Source: an uncultured Oscillospiraceae bacterium
Lineage (GTDB): Bacteria > Bacillota > Clostridia > Oscillospirales > Acutalibacteraceae
Direction: 5' to 3'
Assembly (NCBI GenBank): GCA_902495835.1
Contig: CABUYS010000002.1
Span: forward strand, 1 to 34,162
DNA: 34,162 nt
The translations under genes were made by a program, and so were the position numbers. Position 1 is the stretch's first letter. Each line of letters opens with the position of its first letter. The notes under the pieces were generated by a model that was not told the DNA's origin, did no database searches, and worked only from the letters and a program-made list of their open reading frames with translations. Below are positions 24,506 through 31,765 of the stretch, piece after piece.

Positions 24506-25276
24506 TTGAATAAAAATTGTTTTGAAGCGGTGTGCGATTTAATATCAGCAAACGATAAGATGAAAAAATTTGATATTTCAAAAAAGAGTAAAAATGAAAT
24601 TTCTATAAGCGGAGATTCGGTAAATTATTCCGTTAAATACGATGAAGACAGAAAAGTCATTGTTCTTGAAAATGTTGATTCGGAAAATTCTTCGGAATTG
24701 GCTTCTTGGCTTTTGGATGATTTGAAATTTACTCAAAAAGATGTTGCTTTAATTTCAAAAGATTTTATCGAAACGATGGCAGGGAAGGATAAAAAAAATA
24801 TAAAGCAACAAAAGAAAAAAAATAAATCTTCAGATGAAAGCAATATTACGGGTTTGTTTTTTGCGAACAGAATGGTAAATATTTTTCCGGAGCTTAAAGA
24901 GGAAATTCAAAATGAAAAAGCAAAGTACACGGAATTTCGTTCAGCTAATTTTGCTGTGGAGCATATTTTGCCGAAAGTTCAAAAATTATCCGAAAATTTG
25001 TCCGATAAATCCAAACTTTCCAAATTCGGTAAACTTTTAAGCGATCTCTACAAAAACGGAACTTTGGATACACGCAGTATAATTACCATGGGAATTCTAA
25101 ATTCGATAAAGGGAGAAAATGCCGTAAAAAATTTAAAATCTGTTTTTCCCGAAGAGATGAATAAAGCTTGGGACGCCGCTTTAAAATATAAAAATAAGAA
25201 AGTTGCTCCCGAAAAACAAAAAACTAAAAAATCTTTCCTTTCAAGAGCGTTAGAAGCTCAGCAACAAAATCAATAA
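24506..25276 (+). CDS. Uncharacterised cytosolic protein, 256 aa
   Basis: I do not recognise a named family. The N-terminal third (about residues 1-85) looks like a small alpha/beta domain. A Lys-rich linker (about 88-110, many consecutive Lys/Asn/Gln) follows, then an all-helical domain with FFANRMVNIFPELKEEIQNE and TLDTRSIITMGILNS, and a basic tail. There is no signal peptide or membrane helix. TTG 24506 is chosen because GGGAGTG lies 6 nt upstream; TATAAT at 24468-24473 may be its -10 box without a clear -35. It runs divergently from spoIVB and has its own terminator. Confidence 0.8.
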   Translation: MNKNCFEAVCDLISANDKMKKFDISKKSKNEISISGDSVNYSVKYDEDRKVIVLENVDSENSSELASWLLDDLKFTQKDVALISKDFIETMAGKDKKNIKQQKKKNKSSDESNITGLFFANRMVNIFPELKEEIQNEKAKYTEFRSANFAVEHILPKVQKLSENLSDKSKLSKFGKLLSDLYKNGTLDTRSIITMGILNSIKGENAVKNLKSVFPEEMNKAWDAALKYKNKKVAPEKQKTKKSFLSRALEAQQQNQ

Positions 25277-25279
25277 AAC

Positions 25280-25325
25280 ATCCCCTCGTCTTCGTGCAAA
25301 CATTACAAAGATGAGGGGATTTATC
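25280..25325 (+). terminator. Terminator after the 256-aa gene
   Basis: A 13-bp stem (25280-25292 with 25308-25320, one G-U pair, 15-nt loop) ends in TTTATC. The T-run is short. Confidence 0.65.
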
Positions 25326-25396
25326 ATACTTTATAAAAGGTTGTCATAATTATCTCATATATAAATTTTTAAGATGTTAAAATCAGGAGAGTAATT

Positions 25397-26038
25397 ATGA
25401 AACGGATTATTCATAAAATATCATTGTTTTTAGACAAATATGAAATTGTAAGTATCGGAAGAAATAATAAAATATTTATTTTTTTAATACTGTGTATGAT
25501 TTCGGGAATGATTTTGGGTTCGATATCCGTCGGAACCATAAGCATGGAAATTATACATAAGTTGGATTTTTTATTTTTAAACGATTTTAAAGAAAGAATA
25601 AACAGCAGCGGACTCGATATATTTATTTCATCGTTTTCCTCTTTGGCTGTTTTTGCCGTTGTAACGGAAATGTGTGCACTGTCGTTTTGGGGGAGTGCGG
25701 TAATTCCTTTAATTAATTTTTTCAGAGGATTAGGTTTTGGTATTACATCGGGATATCTCTATCTTATTTATGGCTTAAAAGGAATAGCTTTTTATATTTT
25801 AATTTTACTTCCGGGAATATTTATATCATCAATAGGATTTATTCTTTTTTCAGTTGAAGGCATTAAATTTTCAATTAAATTTGCCCGAAAAATTTTGCCA
25901 AAGGGAAGTTCTGATGAATTGTGGGAAGAGTTTAAAAAAAATATACGAAATTCCGGATACTCCATGATAATATTGCTTGTGTCATCAATAATCGATACAG
26001 GATTTATGGCAATGTTTTCACGCTTTTTTGAATTTTAA
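25397..26038 (+). CDS. SpoIIM-like integral membrane protein
   Basis: This 213-aa protein has about five hydrophobic segments (near residues 28-48, 75-95, 97-120, 122-150 and 188-208). The FFRGLGFGITSGYLY segment and overall spacing fit the SpoIIM/DUF95 family, whose member SpoIIM is part of the septal peptidoglycan-dissolving DMP complex in engulfment. SpoIID and SpoIIP are not in the window. ATG 25397 follows AGGAGAG. The 3' end overlaps the convergent pseudouridine synthase gene by 4 bp. Assignment as true SpoIIM is likely but not certain. Confidence 0.75.
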   Translation: MKRIIHKISLFLDKYEIVSIGRNNKIFIFLILCMISGMILGSISVGTISMEIIHKLDFLFLNDFKERINSSGLDIFISSFSSLAVFAVVTEMCALSFWGSAVIPLINFFRGLGFGITSGYLYLIYGLKGIAFYILILLPGIFISSIGFILFSVEGIKFSIKFARKILPKGSSDELWEEFKKNIRNSGYSMIILLVSSIIDTGFMAMFSRFFEF

Positions 26039-27012
26039 TTTTTTAAATTTTCATAAAAATCTTTAATAAACCAAATTTTATCTTTTTCGATGCTAAAATC
26101 TTTTTTGCTCAAATAATTTAAAATTCCGGCGTCGCTGTTGAATTCAAACTTTAGTTTGTACGAACATAAAGCTTGGTATTTGTATTTGAATTCTCGATTT
26201 ATTGAATTTTTTCCGTATTTTCCGTCGCCGAGAAGAGGGTAACCTATCGAAGCTAAGTGTGCACGTATTTGATGAGTTCTTCCTGTAAGAAGTTCTACTT
26301 CGAGCAAGCTGAAATTTTTTCCGCAATCAAGCGCTGTGTACTTTGTCAAAACTGTTTTTGAAGATTCGCTTGGAAAGCCGTTTTTACTTATATACACCTT
26401 ATTAAGAGCGTTGTTTTTTTCTAAAAAGCCTTTTAGAATATCGCTCTTTTTTTGCATTTTTCCGCAGACAATACATATGTAAGTTTTATGAATTTCTCTT
26501 GATTTCATTTTTTCGTTTAAAATTCTAAGAGATTCAGCATTCTTTGCAGCTATGACTATACCGCATGTATTGCGGTCAATTCTGTTTACTAAAGAAGGAG
26601 AAAAAGAGTTTTCTTCCATAGGATTATATTCTTGTTTTTTAAATAGGTAATTTTTAATTCTGTTTATCAAGCAATCAGACTGAAAATTTTTATCGGGATG
26701 AACTACAAGACCGGCTTTTTTATTTACTAAAATAATATTTTCGTCTTCGTAAATTATATCCAAATTATTGCCTGCGTTTTTAAAATCATTTGGAGTTTTC
26801 TTTGCACTGAAAAATTCATCGTTAAGATATAAATCTATTACGTCGTTTTCTTGAACTTTGTATGAGCATTCGGATTTTTTTCCGTTTACTTTTATTCTTT
26901 TTTTACGTATGGATTTATAAATCAAAGATTTGGGAATACTCGGAAAAGATTTTTCTATAAATTTATCCAAACGGTTTGAAGAGTCGTTTTTGTTTATAAT
27001 TATTTGTTTCAT
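26035..27012 (-). CDS. RluA-family 23S rRNA pseudouridine synthase
   Basis: The 325-aa enzyme has an N-terminal S4 RNA-binding domain (residues about 14-75) and a catalytic domain with the aspartate in NRIDRNTCGIVIAAK and the family motif GRTHQIRAHLASIG. It isomerises uridines in 23S rRNA. Which position (RluC-like or RluD-like) cannot be decided. The usual H-R-L-D is N-R-I-D here; the catalytic Asp is kept. Start ATG 27012, with a weak GGCAGTGA upstream. Confidence 0.9.
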   Translation of the reverse strand: MKQIIINKNDSSNRLDKFIEKSFPSIPKSLIYKSIRKKRIKVNGKKSECSYKVQENDVIDLYLNDEFFSAKKTPNDFKNAGNNLDIIYEDENIILVNKKAGLVVHPDKNFQSDCLINRIKNYLFKKQEYNPMEENSFSPSLVNRIDRNTCGIVIAAKNAESLRILNEKMKSREIHKTYICIVCGKMQKKSDILKGFLEKNNALNKVYISKNGFPSESSKTVLTKYTALDCGKNFSLLEVELLTGRTHQIRAHLASIGYPLLGDGKYGKNSINREFKYKYQALCSYKLKFEFNSDAGILNYLSKKDFSIEKDKIWFIKDFYENLKN

Positions 27013-27038
27013 TTGAATTCACTGCCTATAAATTTTAT

Positions 27039-27067
27039 TTGAATTTTAGATTAAAGTGTGGTAAAAT
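27039..27067 (+). promoter_or_regulatory. Promoter for radC
   Basis: TTGAAT (27039-27044) and TAAAAT (27062-27067) are 17 nt apart, about 50 bp before the radC start. Confidence 0.6.
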
Positions 27068-27118
27068 ATTATATTGTAGTTCGAAAAAATTAAGATAATA
27101 TCGAGAGGAGAATTGAAA

Positions 27119-27799
27119 ATGCACGACGGGCATCGCTCAAGAATAAGAAAAAGATTTATGTTAAACGGATTTGACGGTTTTGAAGACCATGAAATATTGG
27201 AATTAGCTTTATTTTACGCTATTCCGCGTAAAAATACAAATGTAATAGCTCATGAACTTCTAAATAAATTCGGTACCGTCGACGCGGTTTTTGACGCTCC
27301 GATAAACATGCTTAAAGAGATTGAAGGAGTAGGAGAATCTGCGGCGATATTTATCAAAATGATATCAGGTCTGGCGAGAATTTATATGGAAAGAAAGTTT
27401 AAAAATGATGAAAAGGCTCCGGAAATATCCGATATAAATGACCGAATAACGTTAAAGTTTATAGGTCGATCCGAAGAGCTTGTAGTAGTGGTTTTGTTTG
27501 ACGCCAAAGGAAAAGTAATATACGAAGGCGTGGTGAACAAAGGCACTGTTAACGCTGTTGATATTTATGCGAGAAAAATTATTGAACTTATAGTTCTTTA
27601 CAACGCAAGTTCAGTGATACTCGCACATAATCATCCAAGTGGATTTGCTGTTCCGTCCGTTGAAGACATAGATTCAACGGCAAAGCTTAATAAAATTTTG
27701 CAAAGTATGCATGTAAGTCTTTTAGACCATATAATTGTTGCCGACGGTGATTATGTTTCTTTGCGTGAATGCGGAATAAAAGACGTATTCGAAAGCTAA
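27119..27799 (+). CDS. radC: RadC/YsxA family JAB-domain protein
   Basis: The 226-aa protein has an N-terminal helix-hairpin-helix-like region (IEGVGESAA) and a C-terminal JAB/MPN domain with the metal motif HNHPSGFAVPSVED (HxH...D). The family was named as DNA repair but its biochemical role is unsettled. ATG 27119 is chosen because AGGAG lies 8 nt upstream; the TTG at 27113 is too close. It has its own promoter and terminator. Confidence 0.92.
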   Translation: MHDGHRSRIRKRFMLNGFDGFEDHEILELALFYAIPRKNTNVIAHELLNKFGTVDAVFDAPINMLKEIEGVGESAAIFIKMISGLARIYMERKFKNDEKAPEISDINDRITLKFIGRSEELVVVVLFDAKGKVIYEGVVNKGTVNAVDIYARKIIELIVLYNASSVILAHNHPSGFAVPSVEDIDSTAKLNKILQSMHVSLLDHIIVADGDYVSLRECGIKDVFES

Positions 27800-27836
27800 T
27801 AGAGTGTTCAAATGTCGTATTAAAACTAAAAAATAT

Positions 27837-27863
27837 CCCCCGTTATAGCCGGGGACATTTTTT
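27837..27863 (+). terminator. Terminator of radC
   Basis: A GC-rich hairpin CCCCG...CGGGG (27838-27854) is followed by CATTTTTT. Its T-run abuts the left inverted repeat of the next element. Confidence 0.7.
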
Positions 27864-27897
27864 GTATATAGAAAACTACGCGAAAGCCCGCGTGGTT
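27864..27897 (+). repeat. Left 34-bp inverted repeat
   Basis: It begins GTATATAGAAAACTACGCG and is the reverse complement of 28313-28346 with one mismatch. It also looks like a cut version of the full hairpin at 28301-28348. Confidence 0.9.
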
Positions 27898-27906
27898 CAA
27901 TGGTAG

Positions 27907-28194
27907 CTTAAGCGATGTAAGAACGGAATAAAAACTCCTTTTGATGTAGAATACAATAGCGGTCTGGAAACTGCTAAAGGAAAAAACAGTTTAATGATAT
28001 TTCAGAAGTTTGTAAACATGAAATTTGCATGTAGGAATCGAGAATTTTGATTCAAAGGTTATTATGTAGATAGGGCTGGTAAAAACACGAAGGCGATAAA
28101 GGAATACATAAAAAATTAGTTAAAACAAGATCGAGAAAGTGATCAATTAAGTTTATTTGATCCAAAAGAGACCCTTTTAAAGGGTAGCAAGTAA
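27907..28194 (+). pseudogene. IS200-like TnpA relic D (3' half)
   Basis: One frame runs from 27907 to the TAA at 28192-28194. It contains LETAKGKNSLMIFQKFVNM, then an in-frame TGA at 28048-28050 where the family has Trp, FKGYYVDRAGKNTKAIKEYI, a TAG at 28117-28119 where the family has Gln, and LKQDRESDQLSLF...LKGSK. The 5' half of tnpA including the HUH motif is missing. It is closest to relic C. Confidence 0.85.
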
Positions 28195-28222
28195 CAAATG
28201 CATGGTTGTCAGGCCAATAAGG

Positions 28223-28238
28223 AAGCCACTTGTGGCTT
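28223..28238 (+). repeat. Small hairpin in element D right end
   Basis: AAGCCAC and GTGGCTT are separated by two bases (28223-28238). This is a candidate IS right-end recognition hairpin. Confidence 0.6.
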
Positions 28239-28274
28239 GCCAGCAGTATTAGGGGTATGCCCGAAAAGGAAATA

Positions 28275-28293
28275 CCACCCGCTATGCGGGTGG
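28275..28293 (+). repeat. GC-rich hairpin near the right edge of element D
   Basis: CCACCCGC (28275-28282) and GCGGGTGG (28286-28293) form a perfect 8-bp stem with a 3-nt loop, followed by ATCTTTATT. It could be the IS right-end hairpin or act as a terminator. Confidence 0.65.
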
Positions 28294-28300
28294 ATCTTTA

Positions 28301-28348
28301 TTGTATGTAGAAAACCACGCGGGCTTTCGCGTAGTTTTCTACATACAA
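28301..28348. repeat. 48-bp near-perfect palindrome, right 34-bp inverted repeat included
   Basis: TTGTATGTAGAAAACCACGCG pairs with the 3' arm ending TCTACATACAA (one mismatch, 6-nt loop GGCTTT). Positions 28313-28346 are the inverted copy of 27864-27897. It lies just upstream of the secG terminator. Confidence 0.9.
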
Positions 28349-28351
28349 AAA

Positions 28352-28374
28352 TCCCCTCGTAATTTACGAGAGGA
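28352..28374 (-). terminator. Terminator of secG
   Basis: On the minus strand TCCTCTCGT pairs with ACGAGGGGA (one G-U pair), followed by TTTTTGTA. It starts about 20 bp after the secG stop. Confidence 0.75.
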
Positions 28375-28395
28375 ATTTTTCATTTTCGTATGAAA

Positions 28396-28656
28396 TCAAC
28401 TTCCAAATACATGAAAGTACAAAAGCATATTAACAAGTATAACGATGATAAAGAATCCTATGGATATTACTCTTGTCCATCTTTCCAGAAACGCGTCTAT
28501 TGAACGCGATTTGTGTTTTGAAAGAAATGTTTCAGATTCTGCTCCAGTTATTGCTCCGAGGCTTTTTTGTTGACCTTCCTGAAACAAAACCACCGCTATT
28601 ACGGCGATTGCAAATACTATTAATACAATACCGAGTGTAATTTCCAAACTACTCAA
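28396..28656 (-). CDS. secG: Preprotein translocase subunit SecG
   Basis: This 86-aa protein has two membrane helices (about residues 5-25 and 62-84) joined by a loop with the family pattern LFQEGQQKSLGAITGAES. SecG assists SecYE in protein export. TTG at 28654-28656 is chosen because GTGAGGTG lies 6-7 nt upstream; a longer GTG frame starts inside that site. It follows the 100-aa gene on the same strand after 45 bp, so the two probably form one transcript. Confidence 0.92.
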   Translation of the reverse strand: MSSLEITLGIVLIVFAIAVIAVVLFQEGQQKSLGAITGAESETFLSKHKSRSIDAFLERWTRVISIGFFIIVILVNMLLYFHVFGS

Positions 28657-28701
28657 TTTTAAGCACCTCACTATACATTTTAAAAATCAAAATTCTTTAA
28701 A

Positions 28702-29004
28702 CTAGTCTTGAGAAACCCTTTCCAGCCATATATTTGCAATATCCAGCGCTGCATAAAGTCCATCTTTTTGACTGGTTTTAACTATTTTTTTAGCATCTTT
28801 GTTGTCTGAAGCTGTGTCAATCATTTCTACATTTACGGAAGTTGCTACCTTTAAGTCCAGAACGTCTTTGCTTTCTTTTGATTCTATTTTAACAACATAA
28901 GGGTCGTTCATATCGCCGTAATACATGATATCTCCGCAACGAACCAATGGCTTGCCTTTGTACTCGAAAAATTTTTTTGTTTTTTTTGATTGTGTATTCT
29001 TCAT
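28702..29004 (-). CDS. Uncharacterised 100-aa protein upstream of secG
   Basis: I do not recognise a named family. It is a soluble protein with a very basic start (KKTKKFFEYKGK), then a beta-rich segment with VRCGDIMYYGDMNDPYVVKI, and a predicted C-terminal helix (LYAALDIANIWLERV). No signal peptide or membrane helix is seen. ATG 29004 follows AGGGAG by 6 nt and there is a clear promoter upstream. Position before secG suggests shared expression, not necessarily shared function. Confidence 0.8.
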   Translation of the reverse strand: MKNTQSKKTKKFFEYKGKPLVRCGDIMYYGDMNDPYVVKIESKESKDVLDLKVATSVNVEMIDTASDNKDAKKIVKTSQKDGLYAALDIANIWLERVSQD

Positions 29005-29044
29005 GTAAACTCCCTAAATTGTAAGATTTGGCTTCTAAATACTA

Positions 29045-29073
29045 ATATTACCATGACATTTTTTAATTTTCAA
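29045..29073 (-). promoter_or_regulatory. Promoter for the 100-aa gene and secG
   Basis: On the minus strand TTGAAA (29068-29073) and TAATAT (29045-29050) are 17 nt apart. Confidence 0.6.
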
Positions 29074-29147
29074 TACTTTAGAGATAATTTGCTTAAAAAA
29101 TTTGAATATATACTTTCATGAAAGTGAAAATCAGCAACATATATTTC

Positions 29148-29177
29148 TTGACATTGAACTTTGTTCCGTAATAGAAT
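29148..29177 (+). promoter_or_regulatory. Promoter for rny-ymdB
   Basis: TTGACA (29148-29153) and TAGAAT (29172-29177) are 18 nt apart, giving a leader of about 180 nt. The leader contains GGAGGAG at 29253-29259 with no canonical start codon at usable distance. Confidence 0.6.
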
Positions 29178-29365
29178 TAATTAGTATTTTTTATTTACAT
29201 ATGAAAAATGAATTCTTAAAAGGAAACTTTGAAAACTTGGATTGATTTTTTCGGAGGAGCCTGTACAAAATATTTTTAATCATTCTTTGAAATATTGTGG
29301 TTGCGTTCTTTGAAAAATTAAATTTAAGATTTCTAAGTACAATATTGAGAGGTTGTGTAGTATAC

Positions 29366-30904
29366 TTGGATTTTAAAATTTTAATATTAACGGTTCTGTG
29401 TGCTGTAGGCGCATTCTTTCTTGGAATTATTTTTAGAAAACTTAAAGCGGAAAAGCTTATTTCTTCCGCTGAAAAAGAAGCTGAAAAAATAATTATTAAT
29501 GCCCAAGAATTAGCTGAAACAAGAAAAAAAGAAGTGGTTTTGGAAGGAAAAGAAGAAATTCATAAATTTAGAAACGAATCCGAAAAAGAATTATTTGAAC
29601 GTAGAAAAGATTTGCAGCGTCAAGAAAGAAGGGTTATGCAAAAAGAAGAAAATCTTGACAAAAAAATTGAAAATCTGGAAACTCGTGAATTGTCTCTGGA
29701 TAAAAAGGTTAAGGAGATAGACCAGAAATATAATGAGATCGAAATTTTAAAGAAAAATCAGTTTGATATGCTTGAAAAAATATCGGGATTTTCGGTAAAT
29801 CAGGCTAAAAGTTTTCTTATGGAAAGTCTTCAAGATGAATTGACACATGAAAAAGCTTTAAAGATAACCATGTTTGAACAGCGTTTGAAAGAAGAGTGCG
29901 AAAAGAAAGCTCAAGATATTTTATCTGTAGCAATACAAAGGTGTGCCTCGGACCATATTTCTGAAGCTACCATATCGGTTGTTCCTCTTCCGAACGACGA
30001 CATGAAAGGAAGAATAATAGGACGCGAAGGCAGAAATATTCGCTCCATTGAAAATTTAACGGGAGTAGATTTGATAATAGACGATACTCCAGAAACAATT
30101 ACGCTTTCCGCATTTGATCCTATTCGCCGCGAAATTGCCAGAATAGCACTTGAAAGACTTATAGCAGACGGTCGTATTCATCCTGCCAAAATAGAAGAAA
30201 TGGTTGAAAAAGCCAGCAAAGATATTGAAAAAGAAATAAAAGAAGAAGGTCAGCGTGCCCTTATAGAAACAGGAATTCATGGTGTGCATCCGGAAATTGT
30301 AAAACTTTTAGGTAAGCTTAAATACAGAACCAGCTATGGTCAAAACGTTCTTAATCACTCAATAGAAGTTGCGAATTTATGTGGTATAATTGCTTCCGAG
30401 CTTGGACTTGATGCTTCTTTGGCCAAGAGGATAGGACTTCTTCACGATATCGGCAAGGCTCTTGACCACGAGGTGGAAGGCTCGCACATTGAATTAGGTG
30501 TAAATGTTGTAAAAAAATATAAAGAAAATGAAGATGTTATACATGCCGTCAATTCTCATCACGGGGATGTAGAGCCAAAAACGGCATATGCTTTTATTCT
30601 TCAGGCAGCAGACACAGCATCAGCAGCTCGTCCGGGAGCAAGACGCGAAAATCTTGAAAATTATATTAAGCGCCTTGAAAAGTTGGAATCTTTGGTTTCT
30701 TCGTTCGCAGGAGTTCGCGGTTGTTATGCCATTCAAGCAGGCAGAGAAGTACGCGTTATGATAAAACCTGAAGTTATAAATGACGAACATATGATTCCTC
30801 TTGCTCGAAATATTTGTAAAAAAATAGAATCAGAACTTGATTATCCCGGACAAATAAAAGTTAACATTATAAGGGAAAGTCGAGCGGTGGATTTCGCAAA
30901 ATAA
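29366..30904 (+). CDS. rny: Ribonuclease Y
   Basis: This 512-aa membrane-anchored endoribonuclease initiates mRNA decay. An N-terminal membrane helix (about residues 3-22) is followed by a long charged coiled coil (about 30-160), a KH RNA-binding domain with GRIIGREGRNIRSIE, and an HD domain with the metal motif LLHDIGKALDHE. TTG 29366 is chosen because the product begins Met-Asp-Phe-Lys just before the membrane helix and GAGAGG lies upstream, although the 13-nt spacing is long. An earlier GTG at 29297 would add 23 residues before the helix. It is followed by ymdB after 22 bp, the order seen in Bacillus. Confidence 0.95.
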   Translation: MDFKILILTVLCAVGAFFLGIIFRKLKAEKLISSAEKEAEKIIINAQELAETRKKEVVLEGKEEIHKFRNESEKELFERRKDLQRQERRVMQKEENLDKKIENLETRELSLDKKVKEIDQKYNEIEILKKNQFDMLEKISGFSVNQAKSFLMESLQDELTHEKALKITMFEQRLKEECEKKAQDILSVAIQRCASDHISEATISVVPLPNDDMKGRIIGREGRNIRSIENLTGVDLIIDDTPETITLSAFDPIRREIARIALERLIADGRIHPAKIEEMVEKASKDIEKEIKEEGQRALIETGIHGVHPEIVKLLGKLKYRTSYGQNVLNHSIEVANLCGIIASELGLDASLAKRIGLLHDIGKALDHEVEGSHIELGVNVVKKYKENEDVIHAVNSHHGDVEPKTAYAFILQAADTASAARPGARRENLENYIKRLEKLESLVSSFAGVRGCYAIQAGREVRVMIKPEVINDEHMIPLARNICKKIESELDYPGQIKVNIIRESRAVDFAK

Positions 30905-30926
30905 TATATTCAAGTGGTGAAATAAA

Positions 30927-31700
30927 ATGAGAGTTTTGGCTATAGGCGACGTTGTCGGAAAAGGAGGAACCGATTTTTTAAGGTTTAAGTTAAAGAAATT
31001 TCAGTTCGAACACAACGTTGATTTGACCATAGCAAATGGTGAAAATTCAGCTGAAGGAAACGGTATTTTACCTGATTCCGCACGAAAAATATTTGATGCG
31101 GGTGTAGACGTGATTACTAACGGAAATCATACTTTCAGGCGTAAAGAAATTTTTATGTTCATGAATGAAAGCGAAAGAATAATTCGCCCTTACAACTATC
31201 CTTCAAAAAAAACTCCCGGTTCGGGATTCTGTAAACTTAAGGTTAAAGGAATTAATGTTGCGGTTATAAATATTTTGGGAGTTTCGTATCTTGAATGTAT
31301 GAAGCTTCCACTGGATTCTTTGGATGAAGCATTGGTAAAATGTTCGGATTGTCCGATAAAGATTGTGGATTTTCATGCAGAAGCTACTGCTGAAAAGCGA
31401 GCTTTCGGTTATTACGCCGACGGAAAGGTTTCTGCGGTTTTTGGAACACATACACATGTTCAAACTTCAGACGAAGAAGTTTTTTCCAAAGGTACGGGTT
31501 TTATAACAGACGTCGGAATGACAGGAGCAATTACTTCAGTTTTGGGTGTAAAGAAAGAATTGTCCATAAGAAGAATGAAGGACAGAATGCCTGTAAGGTT
31601 TGAAAATGCCTCGGGTCCGTATAAAATGGAATGTGTGATTTTTGAAATAGACGAAGGCACTTTTAAGACCAAGTCTGTTGAAAGATTTAGAGTAATTTAA
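30927..31700 (+). CDS. ymdB: YmdB-type metallophosphodiesterase
   Basis: This 257-aa calcineurin-like enzyme has metal-binding blocks GDVVGKGG, NGENSAEG, NGNHTF, DFHAEATAEK and GTHTHVQTSD. In Bacillus YmdB hydrolyses 2',3'- and 3',5'-cyclic nucleotides and affects biofilm and motility choice. ATG 30927 follows GTGGTG. It is in the same transcript as rny. Confidence 0.93.
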   Translation: MRVLAIGDVVGKGGTDFLRFKLKKFQFEHNVDLTIANGENSAEGNGILPDSARKIFDAGVDVITNGNHTFRRKEIFMFMNESERIIRPYNYPSKKTPGSGFCKLKVKGINVAVINILGVSYLECMKLPLDSLDEALVKCSDCPIKIVDFHAEATAEKRAFGYYADGKVSAVFGTHTHVQTSDEEVFSKGTGFITDVGMTGAITSVLGVKKELSIRRMKDRMPVRFENASGPYKMECVIFEIDEGTFKTKSVERFRVI

Positions 31701-31765
31701 TAAGCGAAAAATAACTAAAACTATTTAAAACAAAATTTGTATTAAATTTAAGGAGCTGTGTTCAA

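Larger units (their letters stand above)
27864..28348 (+). mobile_element. Inverted-repeat-bracketed insertion carrying an IS200-like relic (element D)
   Basis: About 480 bp between radC and secG are bracketed by 34-bp inverted repeats that match at 33 of 34 positions (27864-27897 and 28313-28346). Inside are the 3' part of an IS200-type tnpA and three further hairpins. IS200/IS605 elements normally lack terminal inverted repeats, so the brackets belong either to another repeat family that the IS entered or to a composite non-autonomous element. Confidence 0.65.

Noticed and set aside
27888..27906. tRNA-Gly-like 5' half (GCCCGCGTGGTTCAATGGTAG)
   Set aside because: It resembles an acceptor and D arm, but no D-stem partner, anticodon arm or T arm follows, and most of it is explained by the left inverted repeat.
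28048..28119. TGA at a Trp position and TAG at a Gln position in the element D transposase as a sign of stop-codon reassignment
   Set aside because: TGA ends fmt and secG in this window, and the relic is also 5' truncated. Ordinary pseudogene decay explains both stops.
29297..29365. Longer RNase Y start at GTG 29297
   Set aside because: It has no ribosome-binding site and puts 23 extra residues before the membrane helix that normally begins the protein.
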